Under the pieces are notes generated by a model. The model saw only the letters and a list, made by a program, of their open reading frames with translations. It searched no databases and was not told where the DNA came from. The translations under genes were made by a program, and so were the position numbers. From NCBI GenBank assembly GCA_023375785.1, contig SZWC01000098.1:523993-587992 (forward strand): 64,000 nt of DNA, written 5' to 3'. Origin of the DNA: Penium margaritaceum. Taxonomy: Eukaryota; Streptophyta; Zygnematophyceae; Desmidiales; Peniaceae. Below are positions 20,201 through 32,965 of this stretch, piece by piece (the stretch's first letter is position 1; the number at the start of each line of letters is the position of its first letter).

Positions 20201-23200
20201 GCATGTAAGTTTGTACAAGTATGTGTAAGTGCGTGTAAGTACGTGTAAGTGTGCGTAAGTTTGTGTAAATGTGTGCAAGTGCGTGTCAGTGCGTGTTAGT
20301 GCGTGTCAGTGCGTGTAAGTTCATGTAAGTGTGTATAAGTGTGTGTATGTGCAATAAAGTGCGTGTAAGTATGTGTAAGTGTGTGTAAGTACGTGTAGGT
20401 GCGTGTAAGTTCTTTTTAGTGCATGTAAGTGCGTGTAAGTGCATGTAAGTGCCTGTAAGTGCGTCTAAGTGCGTGTAAGTGCGTGTAAGTACTTGTAAGT
20501 GCGTGTAAGTGTATGAAAGTATATGTAAGTGCGTGTAAGTGCGTGTAAGTGCGTCTAAGTGCATGTAAGTGCGTGTAATTATGAGAAAGTGTGTGTAAAC
20601 ACGTGTAGGTTTAGTGTTAGTTCGTGTAAGTGCATGTAAGTGTGTGTAAGTACGTGTAAGTGCGTGTAGGTTCGTGTAAGTGCGTGTAAATACGTGTAAG
20701 CCATGTAAGTGCGTGTTAGTGCATGTAAGTTCATGTAAGTTCGTGCAAGTGCATGTAAGTGCATGGAAGTATAAGTACGTGTAAGTGCATGCAAGTGTGT
20801 TCAAGAGTGTGTCAGTGTGTGTCGGTGTGTGTTAGTCCGTGTAAGTTCGTGTAAGTGCGTGTAAGTACGTGTAAGTGCGTGTAAGTGCGTATAAGTACAC
20901 ATACGTGCGTGTAAGTGCGTGTAAGTGCATAAAAGCATGTGTAAGTGCGTGTAAGTGGGTGTAAATGCATGTAAGTACGTGTAGTTACGTGTAAGTGTGT
21001 AACTGCGTGTAAGTGTATGTTAGTGCGTGTAAGTGTGTGTAAATGCGTGTAAGTTGGTGTAAGTGTGTGTAAGTGCGTGTAAGTGCGTGTAAGTGCGTGT
21101 AAGTGTGTGTAAGTGCGTTTAAGTGCACGTTAGTACGTGTAAGTGTATGTGTATATGCGTGTAGGTGTTTGTAAGTACGTGTGAATGCGTGTAAGTGCAT
21201 GTAAGTGCATGTAAGTTTTTGTAAGTGCATGTACGTGCATGTAAGTGCGTGTAAAAGCGTGTAAGTGCGTGTAAGCTTGTGTAAGTGCGTGTAAATATGT
21301 GTAAGTGTGTGTAAGTACGTGCAAGTACGTGTAAGTGCGTGTCAGTGGGTGTAAGTACGTGTACGTTTGTGTACGTGTGTGCAAGTGCGTGTAAGTACGT
21401 GTAAGTACGTGTAAGCGCGTGTAAGTGCGTGAAAGTATGTGTAAGTACGTGTAAGTGCGTGTAAGTGTGTGTAATTGCGTGCAAGTACATGTAGGTGTGT
21501 GTAGGTTTGTGTTAGTTTGTGTAAGTGTGTGTAAGTGTGTGTAAGTGCGTGCAAGTGTGTGCAAGTACGTGTAAGTGCGTGGAAGTGCGTGTAGGTGCGT
21601 GTAATTTTGTGTAAGTGCGTATAAGTATGTGCAAGTTCGTGTAAGTTCGTGATAGCATGTGTAAGTGCGTGTAAGTGCATGTAACTGCGCGTATGTGCGT
21701 GTAAGTACGTGTAAATGCGTGTAAGTTTGTGTAAGTGCATGTAAGTGGGTATAAGTACGTGTAAGTGCATGTAAGTGTGTGTCAGTGTGTGTAAGTGGGT
21801 ATAAGTGCGTGTACATTTGTGTAAGTGTGTATAAGTGTGTGTAAATGCGTGTAAGTGCATGTAAGTGCATGTAGTATTGTATAAGTGCGTGTAAGTGCAT
21901 GTAAGTTCGTGCAAGTACGTGTAAGTGCGTTTAAGTGCATGTAAGTTCGTGCAAGTGCATGTAAGTGCGTATAAGTGTGTGTAAGTGCGTGTAAGTGCAT
22001 GCAAGTGCGTGCAAGTGTGTGTCTGTGCATGTCAGTGCGTGTCTGTATGTGTAAGTTCATGTAAGTGCGTGTAAGTATGTGTAAACACGTGTAAGTGCGT
22101 GTAAGTACGCGTAAGTGCGTGTAAGCACGTGTAAGTGCCATAAGCCTATGTGTATGTGTAAGTGGGTGTAAATGCGTGTAAGTATGTGTAGTTATGTGTA
22201 AGTGTGTGTAACTGCGTATAAATGCGTGTAAGTGCATGTTAGTGTGTGTAAGTGCGTGTAAATGCGTGTAAGTTGGTGTAAGTGCGTGTATGTGTGTGTA
22301 AGTGCATGTAAGTGCGTGTAAGTGTGTGTAAGTGCATGTAAGTGCACGTTAGTGCGTGTAAGTGTATGTGTATGTGCTTGTAAGTGTGTGTAAGTGCGTC
22401 TAAATGCGTGTAAGTGCATGTAAGTACGTGTAAGTTTGTGTGAGTTTGTGTAAGTGCGTGTAAGTGCGTGTAAGTACGTGTAAGTGTAAGTGTGTGTAAG
22501 TGCGTGTAAGTGCGTGTAAGTATGTGTAAGTGTGTGTAAGTACGTGCAAGTACATGTAAGTGCGTGTCAATGAATGTAAGTACGTGTAAGTTTGTGTAAG
22601 TGTGTGCAAGTACGTGTAAGTGTGTGTAAGTATGTGTAAGTGCGTGTAACTGCATGAAATTATGTGTCAGTGCCCGTAAGTGTGTGTAATTGCGTGTAAG
22701 TGCGTGTAGGTACGTGTAGGTTTGTGTTAGTTCGTGTAAGTGCATGTAAGTGTGTGTAAGTGTGTGCAAGTGCGAGCAAGTGTGTGTAAGTGCGTGTAAG
22801 TGCATGTAGGTGCGTGTAAGTTTGTGTAAGTGTGTGTAAGTATGTGTAAGTGCGTGTACGTGCGTATAAGTGCGTGTAAATGCCTGTAAGTTTGGGTAAG
22901 TGCATTTAAGTGCGTATAAGTGCGTGTAATAGCTGTAAGTGCGTGTCAGTGTGTGTAAGTGGGTGTAACTGCACGTACGTTCGTGTAAGTGTGTATAAGT
23001 GTGTGTAAATGCGTATAAGTGCGTGTATGTGTGTGTAAGTATGTATAAGTACATGTAAGTGCGTGTAAGTGCGTGTAAGTGCGTGCAAGTGCGTGCAAGT
23101 GCGTGTAAGTGTGTGTAAGTGTGTATAGGTATGTGTAAGTTTGTGTAAGTGCGTGTAAGTACGTATAAGTGCGTGTAAGTACGTGATAGTACGTGTAAGT

Positions 23201-26200
23201 ATGTATAAGTGCATGTAAGTGCGTGTAAGTGTGTGTAAGTGCGTGTAAATGTGTGTCAACGTGTGTAAGTTTGTGTAAGTTCATGTAAGTGCGTGTAAGT
23301 GCGTGTAAGTGTGTGTAAGTGTGTGTAAGTGCGTGTAAGTACGTGTAAGTGCGTGTTAGTACGTGTATGTGCATGTAAGTTCGTGCAAGTACGTGTAAGT
23401 GCGTGTAAGTGCGTGTACGTATTTGTAAGTTTGTCTCACTGCGTGTAAGTGTGTGTAAGTGTGTGTACATGCGTGCAAGTGCGTGTAAATACATGTAAGT
23501 GTGTGTACGTGCCTGTAAGTATGTGTAAGTGTGTATAAGTGCGTGTAAGTTTGTATAAGTGTGTGTAAGTGTGTGTCAGTGCGTGTAAGTGGATGTAAGT
23601 GCGTGTACGTTCGTGTAGGTATGTGTAAGTGTGTGTAAATGCGTGTAAGTACATGTAAGTGCGTGTTAGTATGTTTAAGTGCGTGTAAGTGCGTGTAAGT
23701 GCGTGTAAGAGCGTGTCAGTGGATGCAAGTGCGTGTAAGTGTGTGTAAGTTTGTATAAATGCATGTAAGTGCGTTTAAGTGCGTGTAAGTGTGTGTCAGT
23801 GCGTGTAATTACGTGTAAGTGTGTGTAAGTATGTGTAAGTTAGTGTAAGTGTGTGTAAGTGCGTGTAAGTGCCTGTATATGCGTGTACGTGCGTGTAAGT
23901 ACGTGTAAGTTCGTGTAAGTGTGTGTAAGTTTGTGTACGTGCGTGTAAGTGCGTGTAAGTGTGTGTAAGCATGTGTATGTGTATGTAAGTGCGTGTAAGT
24001 GTGTGTAAGTGCGTGCAAGTGCATTTAAGTACGTGTTAGTACGTGTAAGAGCGAGTAAGTACGTGTAAGTACATGCAAGTGAGTGTAAACACGTGTAAGC
24101 ACGTGTAAGTGCATGTAAATGTGTGCAAGTGCATGTAAGTGCACGTAAGAGCGTGTAAGTGGGTGTAAGCATGTGTACGTACGTTTAGGTGCGTGTAGGT
24201 TTGTGTAAGTGTATGTAAGTAATTGTTAGTTTGTCTAAGTGAATGTAAGTTCGAGTGAGTTTGTGTAAGTGCGTGTAAGTGCGTGTAAGTGCGTGTAAGT
24301 GCGTGTAAGTACGTGTAAGTACGTGAAAGTGCATGTAAGTGCGTGTAAGTACGTGTAAGTGCGTGTAAGTGCGTGTAAAATCATGTAAGTAAGTGTAAGT
24401 TCGTGTAAGTACGTGTAAGTACGTATAATTGCAAGTAAGTGCGTGTAAGTACGTGTAAGTGCAAGTAAATCTGTGTAAGTATGTGTAAGTGCATGTAAGC
24501 ACGTGTAGGTACGTGTAAGTGTGTATAAATGTGTGTAAGTGGGTGGAAGTGCATGTAAGAGTGTGTAAGTGCGTGTAAGTACGTGTAAGTACGTGTACGT
24601 GTGTGTAAGTACGTGTAAGTGTGTGTAAGTGTGTGTAAGTGCATGTAAGTGCATGTAAGTGCGTATAAGTACGTTTTCGTTCGTGTAAGTGTATGTTATT
24701 GCCTGTAAGTATGTGTAATTGTGTGTAAGAGCGTGTACGTGTGTGTAAGTGCGTATAAGTGCGTGTAAGTATGGTTTAAGTTTGTGTAAGTGCATGTAAG
24801 TGCGTCTTAGTATGTGTAAGTGTGTGTAAGTGCATGTAAGTGCATGTAAGTGCGTGTAAGTTTGTGAAAGGGCATGTACGTGTGTGTACGTGCGTGTACG
24901 TGCATGTACGTGTGTGTCAGTGTGTGTAAGTGCGTGTAAGTGCATATAAGTGCGTGTAAGTATGTGTATAAGTATGTGTAAGTATGTGTAAGTGCATTTA
25001 AGTATGTGTAAGTGCATGTAAGTATGTGTAAAAGTGCGTGTAAGTGCGTGTAAGTGCATGTAAGTATGTGTAAGTGCATGTAAGTGCATGTAAGTATGTG
25101 TAAGTACGTGTAAGTATGTGTAAGTGCATGTAAGTATGTGTAAGTGCATGTAAGTGCGTGTAAGAATGTGTAAGTGCGTGTAAGTGTGTTTAAGTGCGTG
25201 TAAGTAAGTGTAAGTTCGTGAAAGTGCATGTACGTGCGTGTACGTGCACGTACGTTCGTATAAGTACGTGTACGTGCGTGTAAGTGCGTGTAAGTGCGTG
25301 TAAGTATGTGTAAGTACATGTAAGTGTGTGTAAGTACATGTAAGTATGTGTAAGTGCGTGTAAGTATATGTATAAGTATGTGTACGTTTGTGTAAGTGCA
25401 TGTAAGTATGTGTAAGTGCATGTAAGTATGTGTATACGTGCGTGGAAGTGCGTGTAAGTGCATATAAGTATGTGTAAGTGCATGTAAGTGCATGTAAGCA
25501 TGTGTAAGTGCATGTAAGTGCGTGTAAGTATGTGTAAGTGCATGTTTAATTTGTATAAGTGCATGTAAGTATGTGTAAGTGCATGTAAGTGCGTGTAAGA
25601 ACGTGAAAGTACTTATAAGTACGTATGAGTACGTGTAAGCGCAAGTAAGTGCATATAAGTGCGTGTAAGTGCATGTAAGCACATGTAAGTGCGTGTAAGT
25701 ACGTGCAAGTGTGTGTTAGTACGTGTAAATGCGTGTAAGTTTGTGTAAGTGCGTGTAAGTACGTGTAAGTACGTGTAAGTGCGTGTAAGTAGGTGAAAGT
25801 GTGTGTAAGTGCGTGTATGTGTGTGTAAGTGCGTGTGAGTGCGTGTGAGTGCGTGTGAGTGCGTGTAAGTACATGTAAGTGCGTTTAAGTATGTGTTATT
25901 GTGTGTAAGTGCGTATAAGTGCGTGTAAATGCGTGTAAGTTTGTGTAACTGAATATAGGTGTGTGTAAGTACGTGAAAGTGTGTGTAAGTGCGTGTAAGT
26001 GCGTGTAAGTGTATGTAAGTACGTGTAAGTGCGTGTAACTGCATGTAAGTGCGTGTAAGTGCGTATAAGTTTGTGTAAGTGTGTGTAAGTGCGTGTAAGT
26101 ACGTGTTAGTGTGTGTAGGTACGTGTAAGTGTATGTAAGTGCGTGTAAGTGGGTGTACGTTTGTGAAAGTGCATGTACGTACGTGTATGTGTGTGTATGT

Positions 26201-26772
26201 GCATACAAGTGTGTGTAAGTACGTGTAAGTACGTGTAAGTGTGTGTAAGTGTGTGTAAGTGCATGTAAAAATGTGTAAGTGCGTGTAAGTTTGTATAAGT
26301 ACGTATAAGTGCGTGTAAGTACATGTAAGCATGTGTAAGTGCGTGTAAGTGCGTGGAAGTGCGTGTCAGCATGTGTAAGTGTGTATCAGTACGTATAACT
26401 GTGTGTAAGTGTGTGTAAGTATGTGTAAGTTCGTGTAAGTGCGTGTAAGTGTGTGTAAGTCTGTGTAAGTGCATGTAAGTGTATGAAAGTGTGTATAAGT
26501 ACGTATGAGTACGTGTAAGCGCAAGTAAGTGCGTGTAAGTGCGTGTAAGTGCATGTAAGCACATGTAAGTGCGTGTAAGTGCGTGCAAGTGCGTGTTTGT
26601 ACGTGTAAATGTGTGTAAGTTCATGTAATTGCGTGTAAGTGCGTGTAAGTGCGTATAATTGTGTGTACGTGCATGTAAGTACGTACAAGTATATGTAAGT
26701 ACTTGTAAGTGTGTGTTAGTGCATATAAGTACATGTAAGTGCGTGTAAGTTCGTGTAAGTGCATGTGAGTGC
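17261..26772 (+). repeat. 10-bp satellite array, first block
   Basis: About 950 tandem copies of a decamer, consensus GTGCGTGTAA (equivalently AAGTGCGTGT). Predominant variants are GTGTGTGTAA, GTGCATGTAA and GTACGTGTAA. Indels usually preserve the 10-bp register, with occasional 9- or 5-bp slips. Higher-order structure is visible: GTAGGTTTGTGTTAG near 21,501 and 22,717, and GTGTATGTGTAT near 21,140 and 22,357, give a period near 1.22 kb. The plus strand has TAA in every frame each 30 bp. The minus strand is open in all three frames and yields an endless Thr/His/Leu-rich peptide, which is not evidence of coding. Confidence 0.95.
24960..25560 (+). repeat. 20-bp dimer sub-array in the decamer satellite
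   Basis: Within this stretch two decamer variants often alternate, AAGTATGTGT and AAGTGCATGT, giving a local 20-bp period. Slips to GTGTATAAG at about 24,966 and 25,370 interrupt it. This indicates local re-amplification of a dimer. Confidence 0.55.
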
Positions 26773-29700
26773 GTAGGTACAGGCATCGTAGGCGCAGGCG
26801 CAGGCACCGTAAGCCCAGGCGCAGGCACCGTAGACTCAAGCACAAATACTGTAGGCGCAGGCGCAGGCACCGTAGGCACAGGCGCAGGCACCGTAGGCAC
26901 AGGCGCAGGTACCGTAGGGGAAGGCACAGGCACTGTAGGCGCGACCATAGGCATTATAGGCGCAGGCGCAGGCACTGTAGGCGTAGGCGGAAGCACCATA
27001 GGCGCAGAAGGGCGCAGGCACTGAAGGCGTAGACGCAGGCAGCTTATGCGCAGGCGTACGCACAGTAGGTGTGGTCGCAAGTACCGAAGGCGCAGGCGCA
27101 GGCACCATAAGCACAGGCGTAGGCACCTTAGGCACAGGCGTAGGCACCGTAGGCGCAGGAGCAGGCACCGTAAGTGGAGGCGCAGGTACTGTAGGCGCAA
27201 GCCGAGGCACCTAGGCGAAGGCACAGGCACCGCAGGCGCAGGCGCAGGTACCGTAGGATGCAGGCGTACGTACCATAGGCACAAGCGAAAGCTCTGTAGA
27301 CGCAAGCGCAGGCACCGTAGGCACAGGCACAGGCACCGTAGTCAGAGTTACCATAGGCGCAAGCGTACGTACGGTAGGCGCAGGCGCAGGCACTGTAGGC
27401 GTAGGTGCATGCACCGTAGGTGCAGGTGCAGGCACCGTAGTCGCAGGCACATGCACTTTAGGCGTAGCTAAAGGCACCGTAGGCGCAAGCACAGGCACCA
27501 TAGGCACAAGCGCAGGCACGGTAGGCGCAGGCGCAGGCTCCGTAGACACAGGCGGAGTCACTGTAGGCGCAGGTGCAGGAACCGTAGGCGCGGGCGCACG
27601 CACCGCAGGCGCGGGCACATGTGCAATCACCGTAGGTATAGGCGCAGACACTGGCACCTTAGGCGCAGGTGCAGGCACCGTAGATGCAGGCGCAGGGACC
27701 ATAGGTGTAGGCGTGAGCACCGTAGGCGCAGGCGCAGGCACGGTAGGCGCAGGCGCAGGCGCCATAGGCGCAAGCGCAGGCACCGTAGGCACAGGCGCAG
27801 CCACTGTAGGCACAGACGCAGGCACCATAGACGCAGCCGCAGGCACCGTAGGCGCGGGCGCAGGCACCATAGGCGGAGGCGCAGGAAGCGTAGCCGCAGG
27901 CGCAGGCACCATAGGCGCAGGCCCAGGCACCGTAGGCGCAGGTGCAGACATCGTAGGCAAAGGTACAGGCACCGTAGACGCAGGCGCAGGCACCGCAGGC
28001 GCAGGCACAGGCACCGTAGGCGCAGGCTCAGGCACCCTAGTTTCAGGCGGGAGCACCGTAGGCGCAGGCACGGGCATCGTAGGCGCAGGCGCAGGCATCA
28101 TAGGCACAGTTACCGTAGGCGCAGGCGCAAGCACGTAGGCGCAGACGCAGGCACCGTAGGCGCAAGCCGGGGAACCTTGGGCGCAGGCACAGGCACTGTA
28201 GGCGCATTTGCAGGCACCATAGGCGTAGGCTCAGGCATGGTAGGCGCAGGCGCAGGCACCTTAGGCGCAAGCACAAGCACCGTAGGTGCAGGCCCAATAG
28301 GCGCAGGTACACGCACCTAGGCGCAGGCGCAGGCACCTAGGCACAGGCGCAGGCACCGTAGGCGCAAGCGTAGGCATCATAGGCGCAGGCACAGGCACCG
28401 TAGGTGCAGGCGCAGGCACCGTAGGCGCAGGCACAGGCACCGTAGGCGCAGGCATAGGCACCGTGGCGCAGGTGCTGGCACCATAGGCACAGGCGCAGGC
28501 AGCATAGGCACAGGCGCAGGCATCGTAGGCACAGGCGCAAGCACTGTAGGCACAGGTACAAGCACTATAGGCAGAGTCCAAGGCACCGTAGGCACTGGCC
28601 CAGGCAACGTAGGCGCAGGCGCAGGCACTTTAAGTGCAGGCAGAAGCACCGTAGGCACAGGCACGCGCACTGTAGGCGCTTGCACAAGGCACCTTAGGCA
28701 CAGGCGTAGGCACCATAGGCACAGGCACAGTCACCGTAGCCACAGTTACCATAGGCGTAGGCGTAGGCACCCTAGGCGCAGGCGTAGGCACCGTAGGTGC
28801 AGGCCCAGGCACCGTAGGTGCAAGTGCAGGCACTGCAGGAGCAGGCGCAGGTACTAAAGGCACAGGCGCAGGCACCGTAGGCGCAGGCGTAAGCACCGTA
28901 TGTGCAGGCGCACGCACCATAGGCACAGGCGTAGGCACCGTAGGCACTGGCGCAGGCACCATAGGTGCAGGCGCAGGCACTTTAGGTGCAGGCGCAGGCA
29001 CCTTAGGCGCAGGTGCAGGAACCGTAGGCGCAGGCGCAGGCACCGTATGTGCAGGCGAAGGCACCGTAGTCTCCGGCGCAGGCAGCGTAGGCGCAAACCC
29101 AGGCACTGTAGGCGTAGGCACAGGCACCGTAGTCGCAGGCGTAGGTGCCGTAGGTACAGGCGCAGGCTCCATAGGCGTAGGCGCAGGCATCGTACGCGCA
29201 CGAGTAGACACCATAGGCGCAAGCGCATTTACCGTAGGCGCAAGCGCAGACCGTAGACGCAGGCGTAGGAACTGTAGGTGCAGACGCAGCCACCGTAGGC
29301 ACAAGCGTAGGCACCTAGGCGCAGGCGCAGGCACCTAGGTGCAGGCGTAGGCACCTAGATGCACGCAAAGGTACAGTAGGTGCAGACACAGGCATCGTAG
29401 GTGTAGGCGCAGGCACCGTAGGCGCAGGCGCAGGCACCGCAGGTGTAGGCGTAGACACTGCACGCGCAGGCGCAGGCACCATAGGCGCAGGCGCAGGCAT
29501 CATAGGCACAGTTACCGTAGGCGCAGCGGCATACACGTAGGCGTAGGCGCAGGCCGGGGAACCTTGGGCGCAGGCGCAGGCACCGTAGGCGCAAGCACAG
29601 GCACCGTAGGCGCAGGCCCAATAGGCGTAGGCCCAGGCACCTAGGCGCAGGCACAGGCACCTAGGCACAGGCGCAGGCACCGTAGGCGCAAGCGTAGGCA

Positions 29701-31883
29701 CCATAGGCGCAGGCGCAGGTACCGTCGACGCAGGCGCAGGCACCGTAGGCATAGGCGCAGGCACCGTTGGCGCAGGCGCTGGCACCGTAGGCATAGGCGC
29801 AGGCACCGTAGGCGCAAGCGTAGGCACCGTAGGCGCAAGCGTAGGCACCGTAGGCGCAAGCGTAGGCACCGTAGGCGCAAGCGTAGGCACCGTAGGCGCA
29901 AGCGTAGGCACCGTAGGCGCAAGCGTAGGCACCGTAGGCGCAAGCGTAGGCACCGTAGGCGCAAGCGTAGGCACCGTAGGCGCAAGCGTAGGCACCGTAG
30001 GCGCAAGCGTAGGCACCGTAGGCGCAAGCGTAGGCACCGTAGGCGCACGCGTAGGCACCATAGGTGCAGGCGCAGGCACCGTAGGCGCAAGCGTAGGCAC
30101 CATAGGCGCAGGCGCAGGTACCGTCGACGCAGGCGCAGGCACCGTAGGCATAGGCGCAGGCACCGTTGGCGCAGGCGCTGGCACCGTAGGCATAGGCGCA
30201 GGCACCGTGGCGCATGTGCTGGCACCGTAGGCTGAGGCGCAGGCACCTTAGGCACAGGCACAGGCAGCGTACGTGCAGTGCAGGCACCGTAGGCGTAGGC
30301 GCAGGCACCATAGGCACAGGCGCAGGCACCGTAGGCACAGGCGTACGTGCAAGCACTATAGGCGCAGGCGCAAGCACCATAGGCGCAGGCTAAGATACCG
30401 TAGGCACTAGTCCAGGCACCGTAGGCGCAGGCGCAGGCACTTTAGGTACAGGCGGAAGCACCGTAGGCGCAGGCGCAGACACCGTAGGCGCTTGCACAAG
30501 GCATGGTAGGCGTAGGCGCAGGCACCATAGGCGCAGGCACATTCACCGTAGCCATAGTTACCGTAGGCGTGGGCGCAGGCACCGTAGGCGCACGCGTAGG
30601 CACCATAGGTGCAGGCCCAGGCACTGTAGGCGCAGGTGCAGGCACTACAGGAGCAGGCGCAGGTACTATAGGTGCAGGCGCAGGCACCGTAGGCGCACGG
30701 ATAAGCACCGTATGCGGAGGCGCAAGCACCGTAGGCGCAAGCGTAGGCACCGTAGGCGCAGGCGCAGGCACCATAGGTGCAGGCGCAGGCATTGTAGGCG
30801 CAGGTGCAGGCACCTTAGGTGTACGTGCAAGTACCATAGGCGCAGCTGCAGGCACCGTATGCGCAGGCGCAGGTACCGTAGGCGCAGACCCAGGCACTGT
30901 ACGCGCAGGCGCAAGTACCGTAGTCGTAGGCACACGTACTGTAGGCGCAGGCACAGGCTCCATAGGCATAGGTGCAGGCACCATACGCGCAGGCGTAGGC
31001 ACTATAGGCGCAAGCGCATTTACCGTAAGCTTAGGCGCAGGCCGTAAACGCAAGCGCAGGCACTATAGGTGCAGGCGGAGCCTCCGTAGGCACAGGCGTA
31101 GGCACGTAGGCGCAGGCGCAGGCACCTAGGCATAGGTGCAGGCACCTAGACGCAGGCGTAGGCATAGTACGTGCAGGCACAGCCACCATAGGTGCAGGCG
31201 CAGGCACCGTAGGCGCAAGTGCAGGCACCGTAGGTGCACGCGCAGGCATCGTAGGCACAGGCACAGACACTACAGGCGCAGACACAGGCACTGTAGGCGC
31301 ACACGCAGGCACTGCAGGCGCATGCTCAGGCACCTAGGCGCAGGCGCAAGCACCTTAGGCGTACGCGCAGGCACTGTAGGCGCACGCACTACAGGCACAG
31401 GTGCAGGCACCGTAGGCGTAGGCCCAGGCACCTAGGCGCAGGCGCAGGCACCGTAGGCGTAGGCCCAGACACCTAGGCGGAGGCGTAGGCACCGTAGGCG
31501 CAGGCGCAGGCACCGTAGGCGCAGGTGCAATTACCGTAGGCGCAGGCCCAGGCACCTAGACACAGGCGCAGGCACCTTAGGCGCAGGCGCAGGCACTGTA
31601 GGCGCATGCACTGCAGGCGCAGGTGCAAGCACCGTAGGGGCAGGCGCAGGCACTGTAGGCACAGGCGCAGGCACCGTAGGCGGAGGCGCAAGCACCGTAG
31701 GCACAGGCGTAGGCACCGTAGGCAGAGGCGCAAGCACCGTAGGCGCAGGCGCAGGCACCGTAGTTGTAGGCGCAGGCACCGTAGGCGCAGGCGCAGGCAC
31801 CGTAGGCACAAGCGCAGGCAATGTAGGCTCAGACGCAGGCACTGTAGGTGCAGGCACCGTAGGCGCAGGTGCAGGCATCGTAG
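26773..31883 (+). repeat. 21-bp GC-rich satellite array
   Basis: About 240 tandem copies of a 21-bp unit composed of CACCGTAG followed by GCGCAGGCGCAGG. Variants replace CG by CA or TG (GGCACAGG, GGTGCAGG) and CCGTAG by CCATAG; some units are shortened around CACCTAGG. The unit is three-divisible, so several frames stay open over hundreds of codons (minus strand VPAPAPT, LRLRC and AYGAC periodic peptides; plus strand RRHRR and GAGTV types). No frame is favoured, no start or end is protein-like, and no coding claim is made. Larger duplications occur at offsets of about 1.39 kb (28,091 to 29,487) and 1.81 kb (28,678 to 30,488). Confidence 0.93.
29811..30041 (+). repeat. Homogeneous 11-copy block in the 21-bp satellite
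   Basis: Eleven successive identical 21-bp units beginning GGCGCAAGCGTAGGCACC (29,811 to 30,021 at 21-bp steps). The block lies between two identical flanks of about 139 bp (29,670-29,808 and 30,069-30,207, offset 399 = 19 x 21; both contain the otherwise rare GTCGACGC). This is a signature of recent slippage or unequal exchange inside an older, diverged array. Confidence 0.88.
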
Positions 31884-32128
31884 TGCATGTGGCGCTCATG
31901 CGTGCACGTGTGCAATTTTTCTTTTGTATGCGCTCCTGCATTGATGGGTTTCCTCTGATCATTGAATGACACAAAAAAGGGTGTGGTGGGGGGGAGGGGG
32001 GGCGAACGTTTTAATGGGAAAAGAGGAGAATCCCATGCAAGATTGGCACCCCTTCCCCCTTCCCCCGGGGAGGGGGAGTGGGGAAGCAAGACCAAGACCG
32101 GTCAACTTGTGTTGTGCACTCATCCTAT
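31884..32128. other. Unique spacer with G-runs
   Basis: Non-satellite DNA with no recognisable gene. It has long G-runs at about 31,979-32,002 (tracts of seven G separated by single bases), and a C-run/G-run inverted repeat around CCCCGGGG near 32,055-32,090 that could form a hairpin. It is the first non-tandem sequence after more than 14 kb of satellite. Function unknown. Confidence 0.6.
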
Positions 32129-32503
32129 CTTTGTCTTCTACTCCCTTGCCTTGGTCTTCTTCTCTCTTGCCTTTGTCTTCTTCTCTCGTGCCTTTCTCTT
32201 CTTCTCAACTACCTTTGTCTTCTTCTCTCCTGCCTTTGTCTTCTTCTCCCCTGCAAGTGTCTTCTTCTCCCCTGCAATTTGTCTTCTTCTCCCCTCCCTT
32301 TGTCTTCTTCTCCCCTTCCTTTGTCGTCATGTTCTTCCCTCCTGCCTTAGTCTTCTTCTCTCCTGCCTTTGCCTTCTTCTCCCGTCTTTGTCTTCTTTCA
32401 CCCTGCCTTCATCTTCTTCTCCCCTGCCCTTGTCTTCTTCTCCCTGCCTTTGTCTTCTTCTCCCCTGCCTTTGTCTTCCTCTCTCCTTCCTTTGTCTTCT
32501 TCT
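32129..32503 (+). repeat. Pyrimidine-rich 21-bp minisatellite
   Basis: About 18 copies of a CT-rich unit with core TTTGTCTTCTTCTCCCCTG, mostly 21 bp apart, with truncated and diverged copies. The strand is nearly all pyrimidine. Open frames here give Phe/Leu/Ser-rich peptides in all phases and are treated as by-products. Confidence 0.85.
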
Positions 32504-32784
32504 TGGCCGCGAGTGTTTTGGCTAGCTGGTAGCCCTCCTAAGTGTCGCTGCTTGTTGCTGCTGCCTGTTGCTGCTGCTTGTTGCTCCTGCAGTGGTTCCA
32601 CTGCCGCCTGCAACGTGTGCAGGCGTTTGACCCTGAGCTTGGATACTGTCAGGTACGGTGTGGCTTGTCATCACCACATGGCATGGATGATAGTTCAGTG
32701 TTGGTTGAGATGGACAAGATTTGTGTGAAAGATTCGTTCGTTGCATGAATGGAGTAGGCAAGGACGTCTGTGGAGGCAGCAACG
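32504..32784 (+). other. Unclassified low-copy segment with a weak open frame
   Basis: It contains a GCTGCTTGTT-type triplet-rich stretch (32,546-32,590), then about 190 bp of ordinary-looking sequence. A plus-strand frame, 32,542-32,748 (68 codons), begins in the triplet-rich stretch and ends in a less biased peptide (around FDPELGYCQV and DDSSVLVEMDKI). I recognise no domain. It may be an exon relic, a transposon fragment or chance. Confidence 0.25.
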
Positions 32785-32948
32785 TGTGAAGAAGTAGCAG
32801 TGTGTGAGGAAGTTCAAAGTGCCGTGAGGAGGTTAAAAGTGTTGTGAGGAAGTTCAAAGTGTCGTGAGGAAGTTAAAAGTATCGTAAGGAAGTTAAAAGT
32901 ATGACGAGGAAGTGAAAACTGCCATGATGTAGTTAGAAGTGTTGTAAT
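32785..32948 (+). repeat. 20-bp minisatellite
   Basis: About seven to eight copies of GTGAGGAAGTTCAAAGTGCC, clear from 32,804 and decaying toward 32,945 (for example the unit with ATGATGTAGTTAGAAG). Confidence 0.85.
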
Positions 32949-32965
32949 AGAGCTTAGATGTGTGA

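Noticed and set aside
26800-31880. Proline-rich (VPAPAPT) or arginine-rich (RRHRR) repeat proteins, up to about 300 codons
   Set aside because: The 21-bp unit is open in several frames on both strands, with no signal peptide, unique domain, or codon preference favouring one; no hydroxyproline-rich cell-wall motif context is present.
31884-32128. tRNA or small RNA gene in the unique spacer
   Set aside because: No cloverleaf arms, A/B box pair or snRNA-like motif could be found by reading.
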